Assembly: GCA_016288815.1 (NCBI GenBank)
Contig: JAEELF010000017.1
Span: 50,164-114,163, forward strand
From: Ruminococcus sp.
GTDB lineage: Bacteria > Bacillota > Clostridia > Oscillospirales > Ruminococcaceae
Direction: 5' to 3'
DNA: 64,000 nt
Of this stretch, positions 1-9,539 are shown in pieces. Below the pieces are notes generated by a model, which saw nothing but the letters and a program-made list of their open reading frames with translations, was not told the origin of the DNA and ran no database searches. A program made the translations under genes and the position numbers. Position 1 is the first letter of the stretch, and every line of letters begins with the position of its first letter.

Positions 1-590
1 ACCACCCCTCCACTTGCAGCTCCGCTGCGCACAACGCTCTTCCCGCCGCCGATGAGCACCCGCCCGAAGCCGTCCGCGGTGTAGGTCACGCTGCTCGCGC
101 CGGAAGGAGTCCGGAGAATGCGGTCGTAAGCGTACTCGATGCCCGAAACGCCCACGCCCTGCGAAATATAGCCGATTATGTGCTGCGCGCACATATCCCC
201 CGAATAGCGCACAGGCAGCTCGAAAACGGTCAGCCCGTCCAACTCGGGAGTGTCCGCGCGGCAGTCGAAAACGAACGGCTCTCCACGGTCGAAATCCTTG
301 TAAAATCTGGCTTTGTCCTCGGCATAACGGGCAGTCTCCTCCCTGTCGAGCGCAGAGGGCACTGCCACCGCCGTGAAGCGCGTCCCGGCGTTGGTGAGCG
401 GACGCATCTCCTGGTCGTAAATCGTCCCCTCGCTCTCCCCCGCATTGACCGTCACCACCGCCCCCGCCGTGGCTGCCTCGACGTACCTCTGCTCCCGCGC
501 GAGACGGTAATAATTCAGCGATATGCCGACGAATGCCACGAAAAACAGCGTCGTGAGGACTATCACCCCATGCTCTCCGCGTCTGCGCAT
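1..590 (-). CDS. Penicillin-binding protein (PBP2/SpoVD-like), N-terminal part, runs off left edge
   Basis: Minus-strand reading from ATG at 590 is open to the edge: MRRRGEHGVIVLTTLFFVAFVGISLNYYRLAREQRYVEAATAGAVVTVNAGESEGTIYDQEMRPLTN...IIGYISQGVGVSGIEYAYDRIL; single TM plus PBP dimerisation-like region. Not in ORF track because there is no stop in the window. Confidence 0.75.
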   Translation of the reverse strand, partial: MRRRGEHGVIVLTTLFFVAFVGISLNYYRLAREQRYVEAATAGAVVTVNAGESEGTIYDQEMRPLTNAGTRFTAVAVPSALDREETARYAEDKARFYKDFDRGEPFVFDCRADTPELDGLTVFELPVRYSGDMCAQHIIGYISQGVGVSGIEYAYDRILRTPSGASSVTYTADGFGRVLIGGGKSVVRSGAASGGV

Positions 591-597
591 AAAAAAT

Positions 598-628
598 CAC
601 CTCAGCCGTATTATGTCCGGCTGAGGTG
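598..628 (-). terminator. Perfect 11-bp hairpin plus T-run between dtd and the PBP start
   Basis: CACCTCAGCCG-N9-CGGCTGAGGTG, followed on the minus strand by ATTTTTT and then ATG at 590. Confidence 0.7.
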
Positions 629-636
629 CGATTATC

Positions 637-1080
637 CTATTTGTCGGTGTCAAAAACGAGGGTAAACGGTCCGTCGTTCAGAAGGCTGACCTTCATGTCC
701 GCGCCGAATTCTCCCGTTTCGACGTGCTGACCCTTGCTGCGGCAATAGTCCGTGAAATAGCGGAAAAGCCTGTCCGCCTCATCGTGCTTGGCAGCCTGAG
801 TGAAGTTCGGGCGATGACCCTTGCGGCAGTCGGCATAGAGCGTGAACTGAGGCACAACGAGCAGCGCCCCGCCGACGTCCGCAAGTGAGAGATTGATCTT
901 GCCGTTCTCGTCGGAGAATATCCGCAGACCTGTTATCTTGTCCGCGAGGACGCGGCAGTTTTCCTCTGTATCGCCCTGTCCTACGCCGAAAAGCAGCAGA
1001 TACCCCGTATCTATCCTGCCGACGTTCCTCCCCTCCACAACGACCTCCGCAGAGCTCACTCGCTGCAAAACTATCCTCAT
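637..1080 (-). CDS. dtd: D-aminoacyl-tRNA deacylase
   Basis: [37 protein letters not shown]...[15 protein letters not shown], typical DTD motifs. Confidence 0.95.
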   Translation of the reverse strand: MRIVLQRVSSAEVVVEGRNVGRIDTGYLLLFGVGQGDTEENCRVLADKITGLRIFSDENGKINLSLADVGGALLVVPQFTLYADCRKGHRPNFTQAAKHDEADRLFRYFTDYCRSKGQHVETGEFGADMKVSLLNDGPFTLVFDTDK

Positions 1081-1086
1081 GCGGGC

Positions 1087-3057
1087 CTACTTTCTCACGA
1101 TGTCAAAGCCGAAGGGCTTGAGCTCTATCTTGTCCTTGCCGATGGAGTCCATAATGCTGTACATAGCCTTCGGGAGACCTATCGACGCATTCTCGGCGGA
1201 GTTGTTGAAGAAGATGATGTAATCGTCCAGACCGTTCGTGCGGGTGACTACCTCGACGCCGCGCGGAAGTCCCTTCAGGCGCGGAATGCCGGTCTGCTTC
1301 ATGATGTTCCCCGCGAAGCTCTCGTAGAAGTCCATTTTGCACACCGTCCCGACGTAGTACGCAACGCCCGAGCAGTAGCGGTTCATGGTGACTGCCGGGC
1401 AGCAGCGGTAGAAGTTGTCGTTGTACTCAGCGTAAGCCTTTGCGGTGGTGAGGCTGAGCACGTCGCACCACTGGCGGCAGGTGAACTTGTTCCCCGCGAA
1501 GTCCACGATAGTCTGTTCTTCCCAGCCTATCGGGTCGTATTCGGTTATCTCCGCGCCGATGAGCTCCTTGTAGACAGTCGGGAGCTGATCCATAATGCAG
1601 TTGTTGTTCTGGTCCTTGACGCCGCTGCGGTTCGTGAGAACGAGCGTACCTCCGTTGATGACGAAGCGGTAGATGTTCTCCGTTGCGGACTTCTTATTGA
1701 CGTACATCGCCGGCGCGATGACGACCTTGTACTTGGAGAGGTCGGCGTCGGGCGAAACAACGTCTATGTTCGCACCGTAGCGCGAGAATGCCGCGTGGAA
1801 GTACTTGAGCTGCTCGAGGTAGTAGAAGCCCTCGGTCTGAGGCTGTATCCTGAAAGCAGCGTCGTTCTCGGGCGAATAGAGTATCGCGATCTCGGAGACT
1901 ATGCGGGTGTTGTCGAGGACGCCCAGCTTTGAAGCCGTTTTGCAGAGCTCGGAGAACTCGAAGAAGCGGCGTCCTGGTACGTTGCTGTGGTCGATGAGAC
2001 CGTGCCAGTGCATCTCAGCGCCGTGGGTAGCAGTCCTCCAGCGGAAGTGAACGACCGTCTCCGCGCCTCTTGCGAGAGCCTGCATGGAATAGCCGAGTAT
2101 CATGCCGGGTCTCGGTGTGGGAGACATCGGCGCCCAGCTGCCAGTCGGACCGCTGAGCTGCTCCATTACCCAGAACTTATCCTGCCTTATGCCGCGCATG
2201 AGGTCGAGGTGGAAGGCGTGCGAGTAGAACTCGTCGGGGTCTGAAGGTATGCGTATCGGCGGGTAGTTGTCGTAGGAGACGAAGTCCATGTCCTCGAACA
2301 GCTTGTAGAAGTCGGGAGTGTTCTCGCAGAACCATGTATTCGTGGTTATCTTAGCCTTGGGAGACTCGCGCCTGATGACCATTGCGAGCTCCTTTGCGTA
2401 GCGGACGGTATTCTCCGACGTGAAGCGGTAGAACTCCAGACAGAGGGCAGGATTCTGCCACGCCTTGGGGTAAGCGGTCGGGGGCTGTACCTGTGTGATG
2501 TCGCTGTAAACGCCGCTCCAGACGCTCGTGCCGAACGCCGCGTTGATGTTCTCGAGGGTATCGTGCTTGTCGAGCAGCCAATGACGGAAGCTGTCCTTGC
2601 AGACGTCACAGCAGCACGGGTAAGCCTCAAGCTCGTTGTCTATCTGCCACGCGATTATCGACTGCTCATTGCCGTATCTGCGCACGAGCTGCTCGGTTAT
2701 GCGCTTTGCGTAGAACATGAACATCGGCGCATTGATACACCTGTGTGCGCGGATACCGGTCTGGATGCGCTTTCCGTCGGGACCCACCTGAACGATATCC
2801 GGGAACATCTGGTACATCCACTGCGGCGGGCAGTTCGTCGGCACTCCGAGAACTATTTCCAGTCCGTAGCGCGAGAGCGTGCGCAGCACCTCGTCCAGCC
2901 ATGTGAAGTCGAACTCGCCGTCCTTTGGCTCGATGAGCGACCATGCGAATTCTGCCACTCTCACGACCTTTACGCCGGTCTTTGACATCAGCTCCGCGTC
3001 CTTAGCCCATAAGGACTTATCCCATTGCTCGGGATAGTAATCAACACCTATTTTCAT
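1087..3057 (-). CDS. GH42 beta-galactosidase
   Basis: MKIGVDYYPEQWDKSLWAKDAELMSKTGVKVVRVAEFAWSLIEPKDGEFDFTWLDEVL...; start chosen at 3057, with ATGA overlap to the upstream gene. Confidence 0.92.
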   Translation of the reverse strand: MKIGVDYYPEQWDKSLWAKDAELMSKTGVKVVRVAEFAWSLIEPKDGEFDFTWLDEVLRTLSRYGLEIVLGVPTNCPPQWMYQMFPDIVQVGPDGKRIQTGIRAHRCINAPMFMFYAKRITEQLVRRYGNEQSIIAWQIDNELEAYPCCCDVCKDSFRHWLLDKHDTLENINAAFGTSVWSGVYSDITQVQPPTAYPKAWQNPALCLEFYRFTSENTVRYAKELAMVIRRESPKAKITTNTWFCENTPDFYKLFEDMDFVSYDNYPPIRIPSDPDEFYSHAFHLDLMRGIRQDKFWVMEQLSGPTGSWAPMSPTPRPGMILGYSMQALARGAETVVHFRWRTATHGAEMHWHGLIDHSNVPGRRFFEFSELCKTASKLGVLDNTRIVSEIAILYSPENDAAFRIQPQTEGFYYLEQLKYFHAAFSRYGANIDVVSPDADLSKYKVVIAPAMYVNKKSATENIYRFVINGGTLVLTNRSGVKDQNNNCIMDQLPTVYKELIGAEITEYDPIGWEEQTIVDFAGNKFTCRQWCDVLSLTTAKAYAEYNDNFYRCCPAVTMNRYCSGVAYYVGTVCKMDFYESFAGNIMKQTGIPRLKGLPRGVEVVTRTNGLDDYIIFFNNSAENASIGLPKAMYSIMDSIGKDKIELKPFGFDIVRK

Positions 3058-3614
3058 AAACTCCTCCTGTTGTCTGTATCGTACTCGATTATCTGACAGT
3101 TGCCCATGAAGAAGCCGGCGAAACGCTCGGTCGTCATGTCGCGGAAGTAGGTGTCGATGACCCTGCACACTCCCCCGTGGCTGACTATCAGTATATTTTT
3201 GCCGTTATATGCTGCGATGATGTCGTCGAGCGCTGCGTAGACCCTGTGTGCGAGCTCAAGCAGCGACTCTCCTGTCTTTCCCATTTTGACGCCGAAATCG
3301 ACCTTATTCTCCGCGAAGCCCTCCGTGAACCGGGACTTCATCTCGTACTCGCCGTAGTCCCACTCTCGCAGCCGCTCGTCGGTAACTATCTCCAGTCCGC
3401 ACCTCTCCGCAGCGAAGCGTGCAGTAGTCTGTGCGCGGTGCATGGGCGAGGCGATTATGAGGTCAACGTCGCCGAGCTCCGCGACCTTTTCAGCCAGCTC
3501 AGCCGCCTGCGCGAGACCGGTCTCGTTCAGCGGGACGTCAGTCGTCCCGAGGATAATATCGTTCTTGTTGCAGTCGGTCTGACCGTGCCTTGTCGAATAA
3601 ATCTTCACATTCAC
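3054..3614 (-). CDS. Histidine phosphatase (phosphoglycerate mutase-like) family protein
   Basis: STRHGQTDCNKND motif; IVSHGGVCRV. Confidence 0.9.
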   Translation of the reverse strand: MNVKIYSTRHGQTDCNKNDIILGTTDVPLNETGLAQAAELAEKVAELGDVDLIIASPMHRAQTTARFAAERCGLEIVTDERLREWDYGEYEMKSRFTEGFAENKVDFGVKMGKTGESLLELAHRVYAALDDIIAAYNGKNILIVSHGGVCRVIDTYFRDMTTERFAGFFMGNCQIIEYDTDNRRSL

Positions 3615-5272
3615 ACCTCCGCAGCCCTGCGAAGCTCCTCGCGGGCGGTGTCGAGCATGAGCTCGCTTGGGTCGTCGCCGCCCATGATACGGGCTATCTC
3701 CGCGACTCTGCCGTCCATGTCGAGCTGCGTAACGTGTGTCTCTGTGCGGTCGCCGACTATCCCCTTCTCTATCATGAGGTGGTTGTCCGCCATGACCGCT
3801 ATCTGCGAGAGGTGCGTCACGCAGATGACCTGCCGGACTTTTCCTATCTCGCGCAGCTTTATGCCTATTTTCTGGGCAGCCTTGCCGCTGACGCCGGTGT
3901 CGATCTCGTCGAATATCATCGTGGGTATGCTGTCCTTGTCGGCGATGACGCTTTTCAGCGCGAGCATTATCCTCGAGAGCTCGCCGCCGGACGCTATCTT
4001 CGATATCGGGCGGGGCTCCTCGCCCTTGTTCGCCGAGATGAGGAACTCCACGGAGTCCATGCCGTTGACGGTGAGCTTGCCCTTTTCGTGGCGTACAGCT
4101 ATCACGACGCTCGGCATATTGAGGAATTCAAGCTCCTCAGTAACACGCTTCACGAACCTCTCCGCAGTCTTTTCGCGGTAGTCGGAGAGCGCCTTTGCCT
4201 TCTCGGTGACGCTGTGCAGGAGCTCCTCGCGGTGCGCGGAAAGCTCCGCTATCTCGCTGCCGGAGCTCTCGAGCTGCATGACCTCGCGGCAGGCGTCGTC
4301 GTAGAGCTTGACCAGCCCCGCACAGTCCGCCGCATACTTGCGTTTGAGCTTGTTTATGGTGTTCAGGCGTGTGCCGAGATATTCAAGACGCTGCCCGTCG
4401 AGCTCTATCCTCTCCGCAGTATTTTCGAGCTCCGCAGCGATGTCCGCAAGCTCTATCTCCGTCGCGGACAGCCGCTCGTAGAGTGCTGCGAGCTGCGGGT
4501 TGATCTCCGTGAACCTGGAAAGCTCTCCCTCCGCGAAGACTATCATATCGTTGGCAGCGTCCTCGCCTATTATCGCCGAGATCGCATTTTTCACGGCGAT
4601 GAGCGTATTCTCCGAATTCTTGGCAGCCTCGTATTCTTTTTCGAGGGTCTCGTCCTCGTCGGGCGAGAGCTCAAGCCCGCCGATATCGTCAATTATCTCA
4701 TTGAGCGTGCGTGTGCGCTCGATACGGGTCTGCTCGAGCTTTTTCAGCTCACCGAGCCTGCGTGCGGTCTGCTGGAGCTCCCGGAACGCCTCCCGGTACT
4801 CGCGGAGCAGACCATCGTCCCCGCCGAAATCGTCGAGTATCTGCAAATGGCGCTCGCTGTCGAGCAGTATCTGGTTGTCGTGCTGACCGTGGATATTTAT
4901 GAGCAGCGCGCCTATCTCGCGCAGCAGCGACGCCGAAGCCGTTCTGCTGTTGATACGAGCAACGCTGCCGCCGTCCGCGCTTATCTCGCGGGTGACGGTC
5001 ATCTCCTCGTTGTCGTGCGCGATACCGAGCTCGTCGAGCTTCGCACAGACCTCTGGCGAGAGGTCCGTGAACAGCGCCGTGATGACCGCCTTGTCGCAGC
5101 CCGTGCGGACGATGTCCTTCGTGCAGCGCTGACCGAGCACGGCATTTATTCCGTTTATGAGTATAGATTTTCCCGCGCCGGTCTCGCCGGTGAAGATGTT
5201 GAGCCGCTCTGTCAGCGGTATCACAGCCTCCCTGATGACGGCGAGGTTCTGAATATAGATCTCCCTAAGCAT
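3611..5272 (-). CDS. recN: DNA repair protein RecN
   Basis: MLREIYIQNLAVIREAVIPLTERLNIFTGETGAGKSILINGINAVLGQR; GGELSRIMLALK; IFDEIDTGVSG. Confidence 0.97.
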   Translation of the reverse strand: MLREIYIQNLAVIREAVIPLTERLNIFTGETGAGKSILINGINAVLGQRCTKDIVRTGCDKAVITALFTDLSPEVCAKLDELGIAHDNEEMTVTREISADGGSVARINSRTASASLLREIGALLINIHGQHDNQILLDSERHLQILDDFGGDDGLLREYREAFRELQQTARRLGELKKLEQTRIERTRTLNEIIDDIGGLELSPDEDETLEKEYEAAKNSENTLIAVKNAISAIIGEDAANDMIVFAEGELSRFTEINPQLAALYERLSATEIELADIAAELENTAERIELDGQRLEYLGTRLNTINKLKRKYAADCAGLVKLYDDACREVMQLESSGSEIAELSAHREELLHSVTEKAKALSDYREKTAERFVKRVTEELEFLNMPSVVIAVRHEKGKLTVNGMDSVEFLISANKGEEPRPISKIASGGELSRIMLALKSVIADKDSIPTMIFDEIDTGVSGKAAQKIGIKLREIGKVRQVICVTHLSQIAVMADNHLMIEKGIVGDRTETHVTQLDMDGRVAEIARIMGGDDPSELMLDTAREELRRAAEV

Positions 5273-5278
5273 TCGCTT

Positions 5279-5725
5279 TTATTTACCTCCCGGAAAAAGC
5301 TCGCTTCGGAATTTCTTCGAGAGCTTTTTCGCCTCCGCCTCTGTCCTGACGAGAATGAATATCGTATCGTCGCCCGCGATCGTCCCGACTATCCCCTGGT
5401 GATCGACCGCGTCGATAGCGGCGCAGGTGCCCTGAGCCATTCCCGCGCGGCATTTGAGCACGATAGTGTTCATCGCGTAGTCCACCGACAGCACCGCCTC
5501 CGAGAACAGGCTTTTCTCAGCGGCAGCCTCCGCGGGGAGCGCATAGCAGTTGATCCCGTCGGCGTTGCGTCTTTTCACGAGCGAGAGCTGCTGTATGTCC
5601 CTGGAGAGCGTCGCCTGAGTCGCCTTGATATCGCGCTCCGCGAGCAGTCCGATGAGCTGCTCCTGCGTGGTGACCGGCTGCGACGTGATTATTTCAAGAA
5701 TTATATCAAGTCTGCGGTTTTTCAT
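5279..5725 (-). CDS. argR: Arginine repressor ArgR
   Basis: MKNRRLDIILEIITSQPVTTQEQLIGLLAERDIKATQATLSRDIQQLSLVK; C-terminal GTIAGDDTIFILV. Confidence 0.95.
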   Translation of the reverse strand: MKNRRLDIILEIITSQPVTTQEQLIGLLAERDIKATQATLSRDIQQLSLVKRRNADGINCYALPAEAAAEKSLFSEAVLSVDYAMNTIVLKCRAGMAQGTCAAIDAVDHQGIVGTIAGDDTIFILVRTEAEAKKLSKKFRSELFPGGK

Positions 5726-5750
5726 TATCCTCTGAATTTCCCCCGAAAGC

Positions 5751-6608
5751 TTATTTTATGGGCTTGCACATCTTCCTGCAAAGCGATTCATGGAACGAAT
5801 TTCCAATAAGATCGACGAAGTTTATATTGTTGCGTCCGCGGCAGATCTCAATGGATTCGCCCTCCGCGAGACGTATATCCTGCTCGCCGTCCACGCTCAC
5901 GATGAGGCAGTCACCCTCGCGGGCGGTGGTGTTGAGGAGCCTGAGTCTGCGGTGCGACGAGAACAGGGTCGCCCTCGAAAAGAGCGAATGCGGACAGATA
6001 AGGGTCATCTCGATGCACTTGAGGTCAGGCTCGATGACCGGTCCCCCCGCGGACAGCGCATAAGCCGTCGAGCCGGAGGGCGTGCTGAACAGCACTCCGT
6101 CCGCGCGGTGCTTACCGACGAGGTAGCCGTCCGAGAAGACCTCGAAATCCGAGATGTGGAAACTGCCCGAGCGTGCCGCGACGTCGTTGAGGGCGGTGTA
6201 GACGACCTCCCTGCCGTTCTCGCGGAAGGTGACATCGAGGGTCATTCGCTGCGAGACCTCGTAATCGCCCGTAGTGAGCAGCGGGAGCTTGTCGAGCTGG
6301 TCAGCCTCGAGACCAGCCATGAAGCCGAGAGTACCCGTATTTATGCCGAGGAGCTTGGTCTCCTTGCCGATGAGAAATTTCGCGCAGCGCAGGATAGTTC
6401 CGTCGCCGCCGATAGCGAGGACGATGTCGGCAGTCTCGGCAGATTCGCTTATCTCCTCAAACTGCACGAACTTCTTGTCCGCAAAGTCATCGCGGAACTT
6501 GCTGCTGACAGTCAGTTCCACTCCGGCGTCATTGAGCACGTCGCAGACCTCACGAGCGCACGCAAGCGCGTTTTTCTTCTGGAAATTCGGATACAATGCC
6601 GCCTTCAT
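5751..6608 (-). CDS. nadK: NAD kinase
   Basis: IVLAIGGDGTILRCAKF; GINTGTLGFMA; LFSTPSGSTAYALSAGGPV. Start at 6608 preceded by GAGGGG. Confidence 0.96.
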   Translation of the reverse strand: MKAALYPNFQKKNALACAREVCDVLNDAGVELTVSSKFRDDFADKKFVQFEEISESAETADIVLAIGGDGTILRCAKFLIGKETKLLGINTGTLGFMAGLEADQLDKLPLLTTGDYEVSQRMTLDVTFRENGREVVYTALNDVAARSGSFHISDFEVFSDGYLVGKHRADGVLFSTPSGSTAYALSAGGPVIEPDLKCIEMTLICPHSLFSRATLFSSHRRLRLLNTTAREGDCLIVSVDGEQDIRLAEGESIEICRGRNNINFVDLIGNSFHESLCRKMCKPIK

Positions 6609-6619
6609 AAAAGCACCCC

Positions 6620-7405
6620 TCAAAGCATTCTGAAAGCGCTCCCCACGAGCGCATGAAAATCATGTATTACCGGCGTTCCCGGCTGTTTTACGAGCTTCAC
6701 GAGATATTCGATGTTCCCGCTACCGCCGCGAACCGGCGAATAAGTATAAGCCTGTGCAGTGAAGCCCAGCCCCGCCGCAAAGCTGTCGATATCGCGGAGG
6801 ATACGCTCATGCACGCGCGGATCCTTTACTATCCCGCGCTTCCCGACGTCTGAGCGTCCCGCCTCGAACTGCGGCTTGATGAGCAGTGCAGCGCACGCGC
6901 CGTCCCGCAGGAGCTCGTATATCTTCGGCAGTATTTTAGTGAGCGAGATGAACGAAACGTCCGCACAGACAAAGTCCGCCTGCCCGCCTATAGTTTCCGC
7001 GGTGACATCGCGGATATCCGTCCCCTCAAGGACAGTCACCCTCGGGTCGTCACGCAGGCTCTGCGCGAGCTGACCGTGCCCGACGTCCACCGCCGCGACC
7101 GCCGCTGCGCCGTTCCTGAGCATATAATCGGTGAAGCCGCCCGTCGAAGCCCCGATGTCGAGGCAACGCAGCCCGGTGAAATCTATCCCGAACTCCTGCG
7201 CGGCTTTTTCGAGCTTCAGCGCACCTCTGCCGACGTAAAGCTCCTCCTCTGCGGACACTATCTCGTCAGTCTCCGCGACCTCGAGTGACGCCTTCGACGC
7301 GCCTGCGCCGTTGACCGTGACGCTCCCCGCGCGTATCATTTCCTTGGCACGCTCGCGGCTCCGCGCGATACCGCGCCTGACGAGCTCACTGTCAAGCCTT
7401 GGCAT
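6620..7405 (-). CDS. tlyA: TlyA family rRNA methyltransferase (S4 plus FtsJ-like domains)
   Basis: RLDSELVRRGIARSRERAKEMIRAGSVTVNG; LDIGASTGGFTDYMLRNGA. Confidence 0.95.
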   Translation of the reverse strand: MPRLDSELVRRGIARSRERAKEMIRAGSVTVNGAGASKASLEVAETDEIVSAEEELYVGRGALKLEKAAQEFGIDFTGLRCLDIGASTGGFTDYMLRNGAAAVAAVDVGHGQLAQSLRDDPRVTVLEGTDIRDVTAETIGGQADFVCADVSFISLTKILPKIYELLRDGACAALLIKPQFEAGRSDVGKRGIVKDPRVHERILRDIDSFAAGLGFTAQAYTYSPVRGGSGNIEYLVKLVKQPGTPVIHDFHALVGSAFRML

Positions 7406-9290
7406 TTTCCTTCACCTTTGAACAGACGAGCTCCACTATCTTGTCGCAGGTCATTCCGAGCTCCGCGAGCGCAGACTTGACCGGCGCCTGCTTCTGGAAG
7501 CCGTCCGCAGTCACGCGGGTGTAGTCGCCTGTGTAGGAGAGCTCCGCGAGACGCTCCCCGAATTTCTCGGAAATACTTCCCTCGCTCATGGACTCCTCTA
7601 TGAAGATCACCCGCTTGTATGTGCTGATCTCATTGGTAAGCTCATGGCTGACGGGGAAGATCTTGGTGAGCTTGAGCATATCGCAGCTCACGCCCTGTGC
7701 GGTCAGTTCCTTGTGAGCCTTGTAGACCTCGTTGTAAAGCCGCCCGTAGGTTATGAGCAGCGTATCACTGCCGTCGCTGCGGTTGAAGAGGTACTCGGTG
7801 TTGAGCACGCCCGTGTTGAAGTCAGCCTCCTCCGAGCCGCGCGGATAGCGTATCGCGGTGAGGCATTTATTCGCGTATATCGCCTTTTTCATGCAGAGTC
7901 TGAGCTCCTCGTAGCACGACGGCGAGTAAATAACGGTATTGGGTATGGTCGTGAGCATAGGCACGTCGAGCAGCCCCTGATGTGTCTCGCCGTCCTCACC
8001 GACGATCCCCGCGCGGTCGATGCCGAGCACGACGTGCAGCTTCCCTATCGCGACATCGTGGACGAGCTGGTCGTAGGCGCGCTGGAGGAAGGTCGAATAC
8101 ACGGCGAATACGGGTATCTGTCCCATTGAAGCGAGACCGCCCGCGAAGGTAACTGCGTGCTGCTCTGCGATCCCAACGTCGTAGAAGCGCTCCGGGAACT
8201 GCCAGTTGAAGAACTGCAGACCCGTGCCGTACTTCATTGCGGCGGTTATCGCGCAGATACGGTCGTCGCGCTCAGCAAGCTCAACGAGCTCCTTGCCGAA
8301 GACCGTAGAGTAGCTGTCCTCCGCCGAGACCTCGGGGTTGCCCGTAGAGATGTCGAACCGCGAGATACCGTGGTACTCGCCGGGGTTCTTTTCTGCCGGA
8401 GAATAGCCCTTTCCCTTGACGGTCTTTGCGTGAATGAAGACGGGTCTGTGGTAGGACTTGGCTGTGCGGATAACGCTGTCAAGCTCCGCGATATTGTGCC
8501 CGTCAACAGGTCCGAGATATATGAAGCCCATGTCCTCGAACATCGTGCTCTGCTCAAGGATATTCGATTTCACCGAATCCTTGGCGGTCTTGATGCCCTT
8601 TGCGACGGTAGTTCCCACCACCGGCACCTTCATGAGCGTCTTCTCTACGGCACGCTTGGTGTTGAGGTACTTCTCCGTGCTGCGAAGGGACGTAAGATAC
8701 CTCGCGAGCGCTCCGACGCTCTTGGAAATGGACATATTGTTGTCGTTGAGAATGACGATGAGGTTGCTCTTCTGATCCTTTCCGGCGTTGTTCATCGCCT
8801 CGTAGAACATACCCCCGGTCATTGCGCCGTCACCGATGACAGCGACCGCGTAGTTGTCCTTGCCCTGGAGCTTCATCGCCTCGGCGATACCGCACGCCAC
8901 CGAAACGGACGTGCTGCTGTGACCGCTGATGAAGCTGTCGTGCTCGCTCTCCTCAGGCTTCGGGAAGCCCGAGATACCGCCCTCCTGACGGAGCGTCTGG
9001 AATTCCTTGAGGCGTCCGGTGAGTATCTTGTGTGTGTAGGACTGATGTCCGACGTCCCAGACTATCTTGTCCTCAGGCGAATTGAAATTGCGGTGTATCG
9101 CCATTGTAAGTTCGACTGCGCCGAGGTTGGACGCAAGGTGTCCGCCGGTCCTTGAGACCGTGGAGATGAGAATGCTCCTGATCTCACTGCACAGGTACCT
9201 GCACTGCCTCGGCGAAAGATTTTTCAGATCATCGGGGAGGGTGAGCTCAGAAAGAGTACATCTTTCCTCTGTATTTTTGTTTTCCTTCAT
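7392..9290 (-). CDS. dxs: 1-deoxy-D-xylulose-5-phosphate synthase
   Basis: DDLKNLSPRQCRYLCSEIRSILISTVSRTGGHLASNLGAVELTMAIH; IGDGAMTGGMFYEAMNNAG; GIAEQHAVTFAGGLA. Confidence 0.98.
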   Translation of the reverse strand: MKENKNTEERCTLSELTLPDDLKNLSPRQCRYLCSEIRSILISTVSRTGGHLASNLGAVELTMAIHRNFNSPEDKIVWDVGHQSYTHKILTGRLKEFQTLRQEGGISGFPKPEESEHDSFISGHSSTSVSVACGIAEAMKLQGKDNYAVAVIGDGAMTGGMFYEAMNNAGKDQKSNLIVILNDNNMSISKSVGALARYLTSLRSTEKYLNTKRAVEKTLMKVPVVGTTVAKGIKTAKDSVKSNILEQSTMFEDMGFIYLGPVDGHNIAELDSVIRTAKSYHRPVFIHAKTVKGKGYSPAEKNPGEYHGISRFDISTGNPEVSAEDSYSTVFGKELVELAERDDRICAITAAMKYGTGLQFFNWQFPERFYDVGIAEQHAVTFAGGLASMGQIPVFAVYSTFLQRAYDQLVHDVAIGKLHVVLGIDRAGIVGEDGETHQGLLDVPMLTTIPNTVIYSPSCYEELRLCMKKAIYANKCLTAIRYPRGSEEADFNTGVLNTEYLFNRSDGSDTLLITYGRLYNEVYKAHKELTAQGVSCDMLKLTKIFPVSHELTNEISTYKRVIFIEESMSEGSISEKFGERLAELSYTGDYTRVTADGFQKQAPVKSALAELGMTCDKIVELVCSKVKENAKA

Positions 9291-9332
9291 TTTATATCAG
9301 GCGGGAACGCTCCCGCGGCTCCTTTTCGTTTT

Positions 9333-9536
9333 TTACGTCGTCTGCGGCTGAGTGCCGGCGTCCTCTGTGATTTTGATCTGCGCCTCACCGAGCTGCTTCT
9401 TGCACGCTGCCGAGAGCTTCACGCCCTCGCCGTAGAGCTCTACAGCCTTATCCAACGGTATATCGCCCTTTTCGAGCTCTGCCACCACCGCTGAAAGGCG
9501 CTGCATATTTTCCTCAAAAGTCGTTATTTTATCCAT
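9333..9536 (-). CDS. xseB: Exodeoxyribonuclease VII small subunit
   Basis: TFEENMQRLSAVVAELEKGDIPLDKAVELYGEGVKLSAACKKQL. Confidence 0.95.
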   Translation of the reverse strand: MDKITTFEENMQRLSAVVAELEKGDIPLDKAVELYGEGVKLSAACKKQLGEAQIKITEDAGTQPQTT

Positions 9537-9539
9537 TTC

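Noticed and set aside
180-665. 161-aa plus-strand ORF at the left edge
   Set aside because: The minus strand encodes a convincing PBP N-terminus over the same bases.
3590-5809. 739-aa plus-strand ORF opposite recN/argR
   Set aside because: Antisense shadow of clearly coding recN and argR; Leu/Arg/Glu-rich composition with no recognisable domain.
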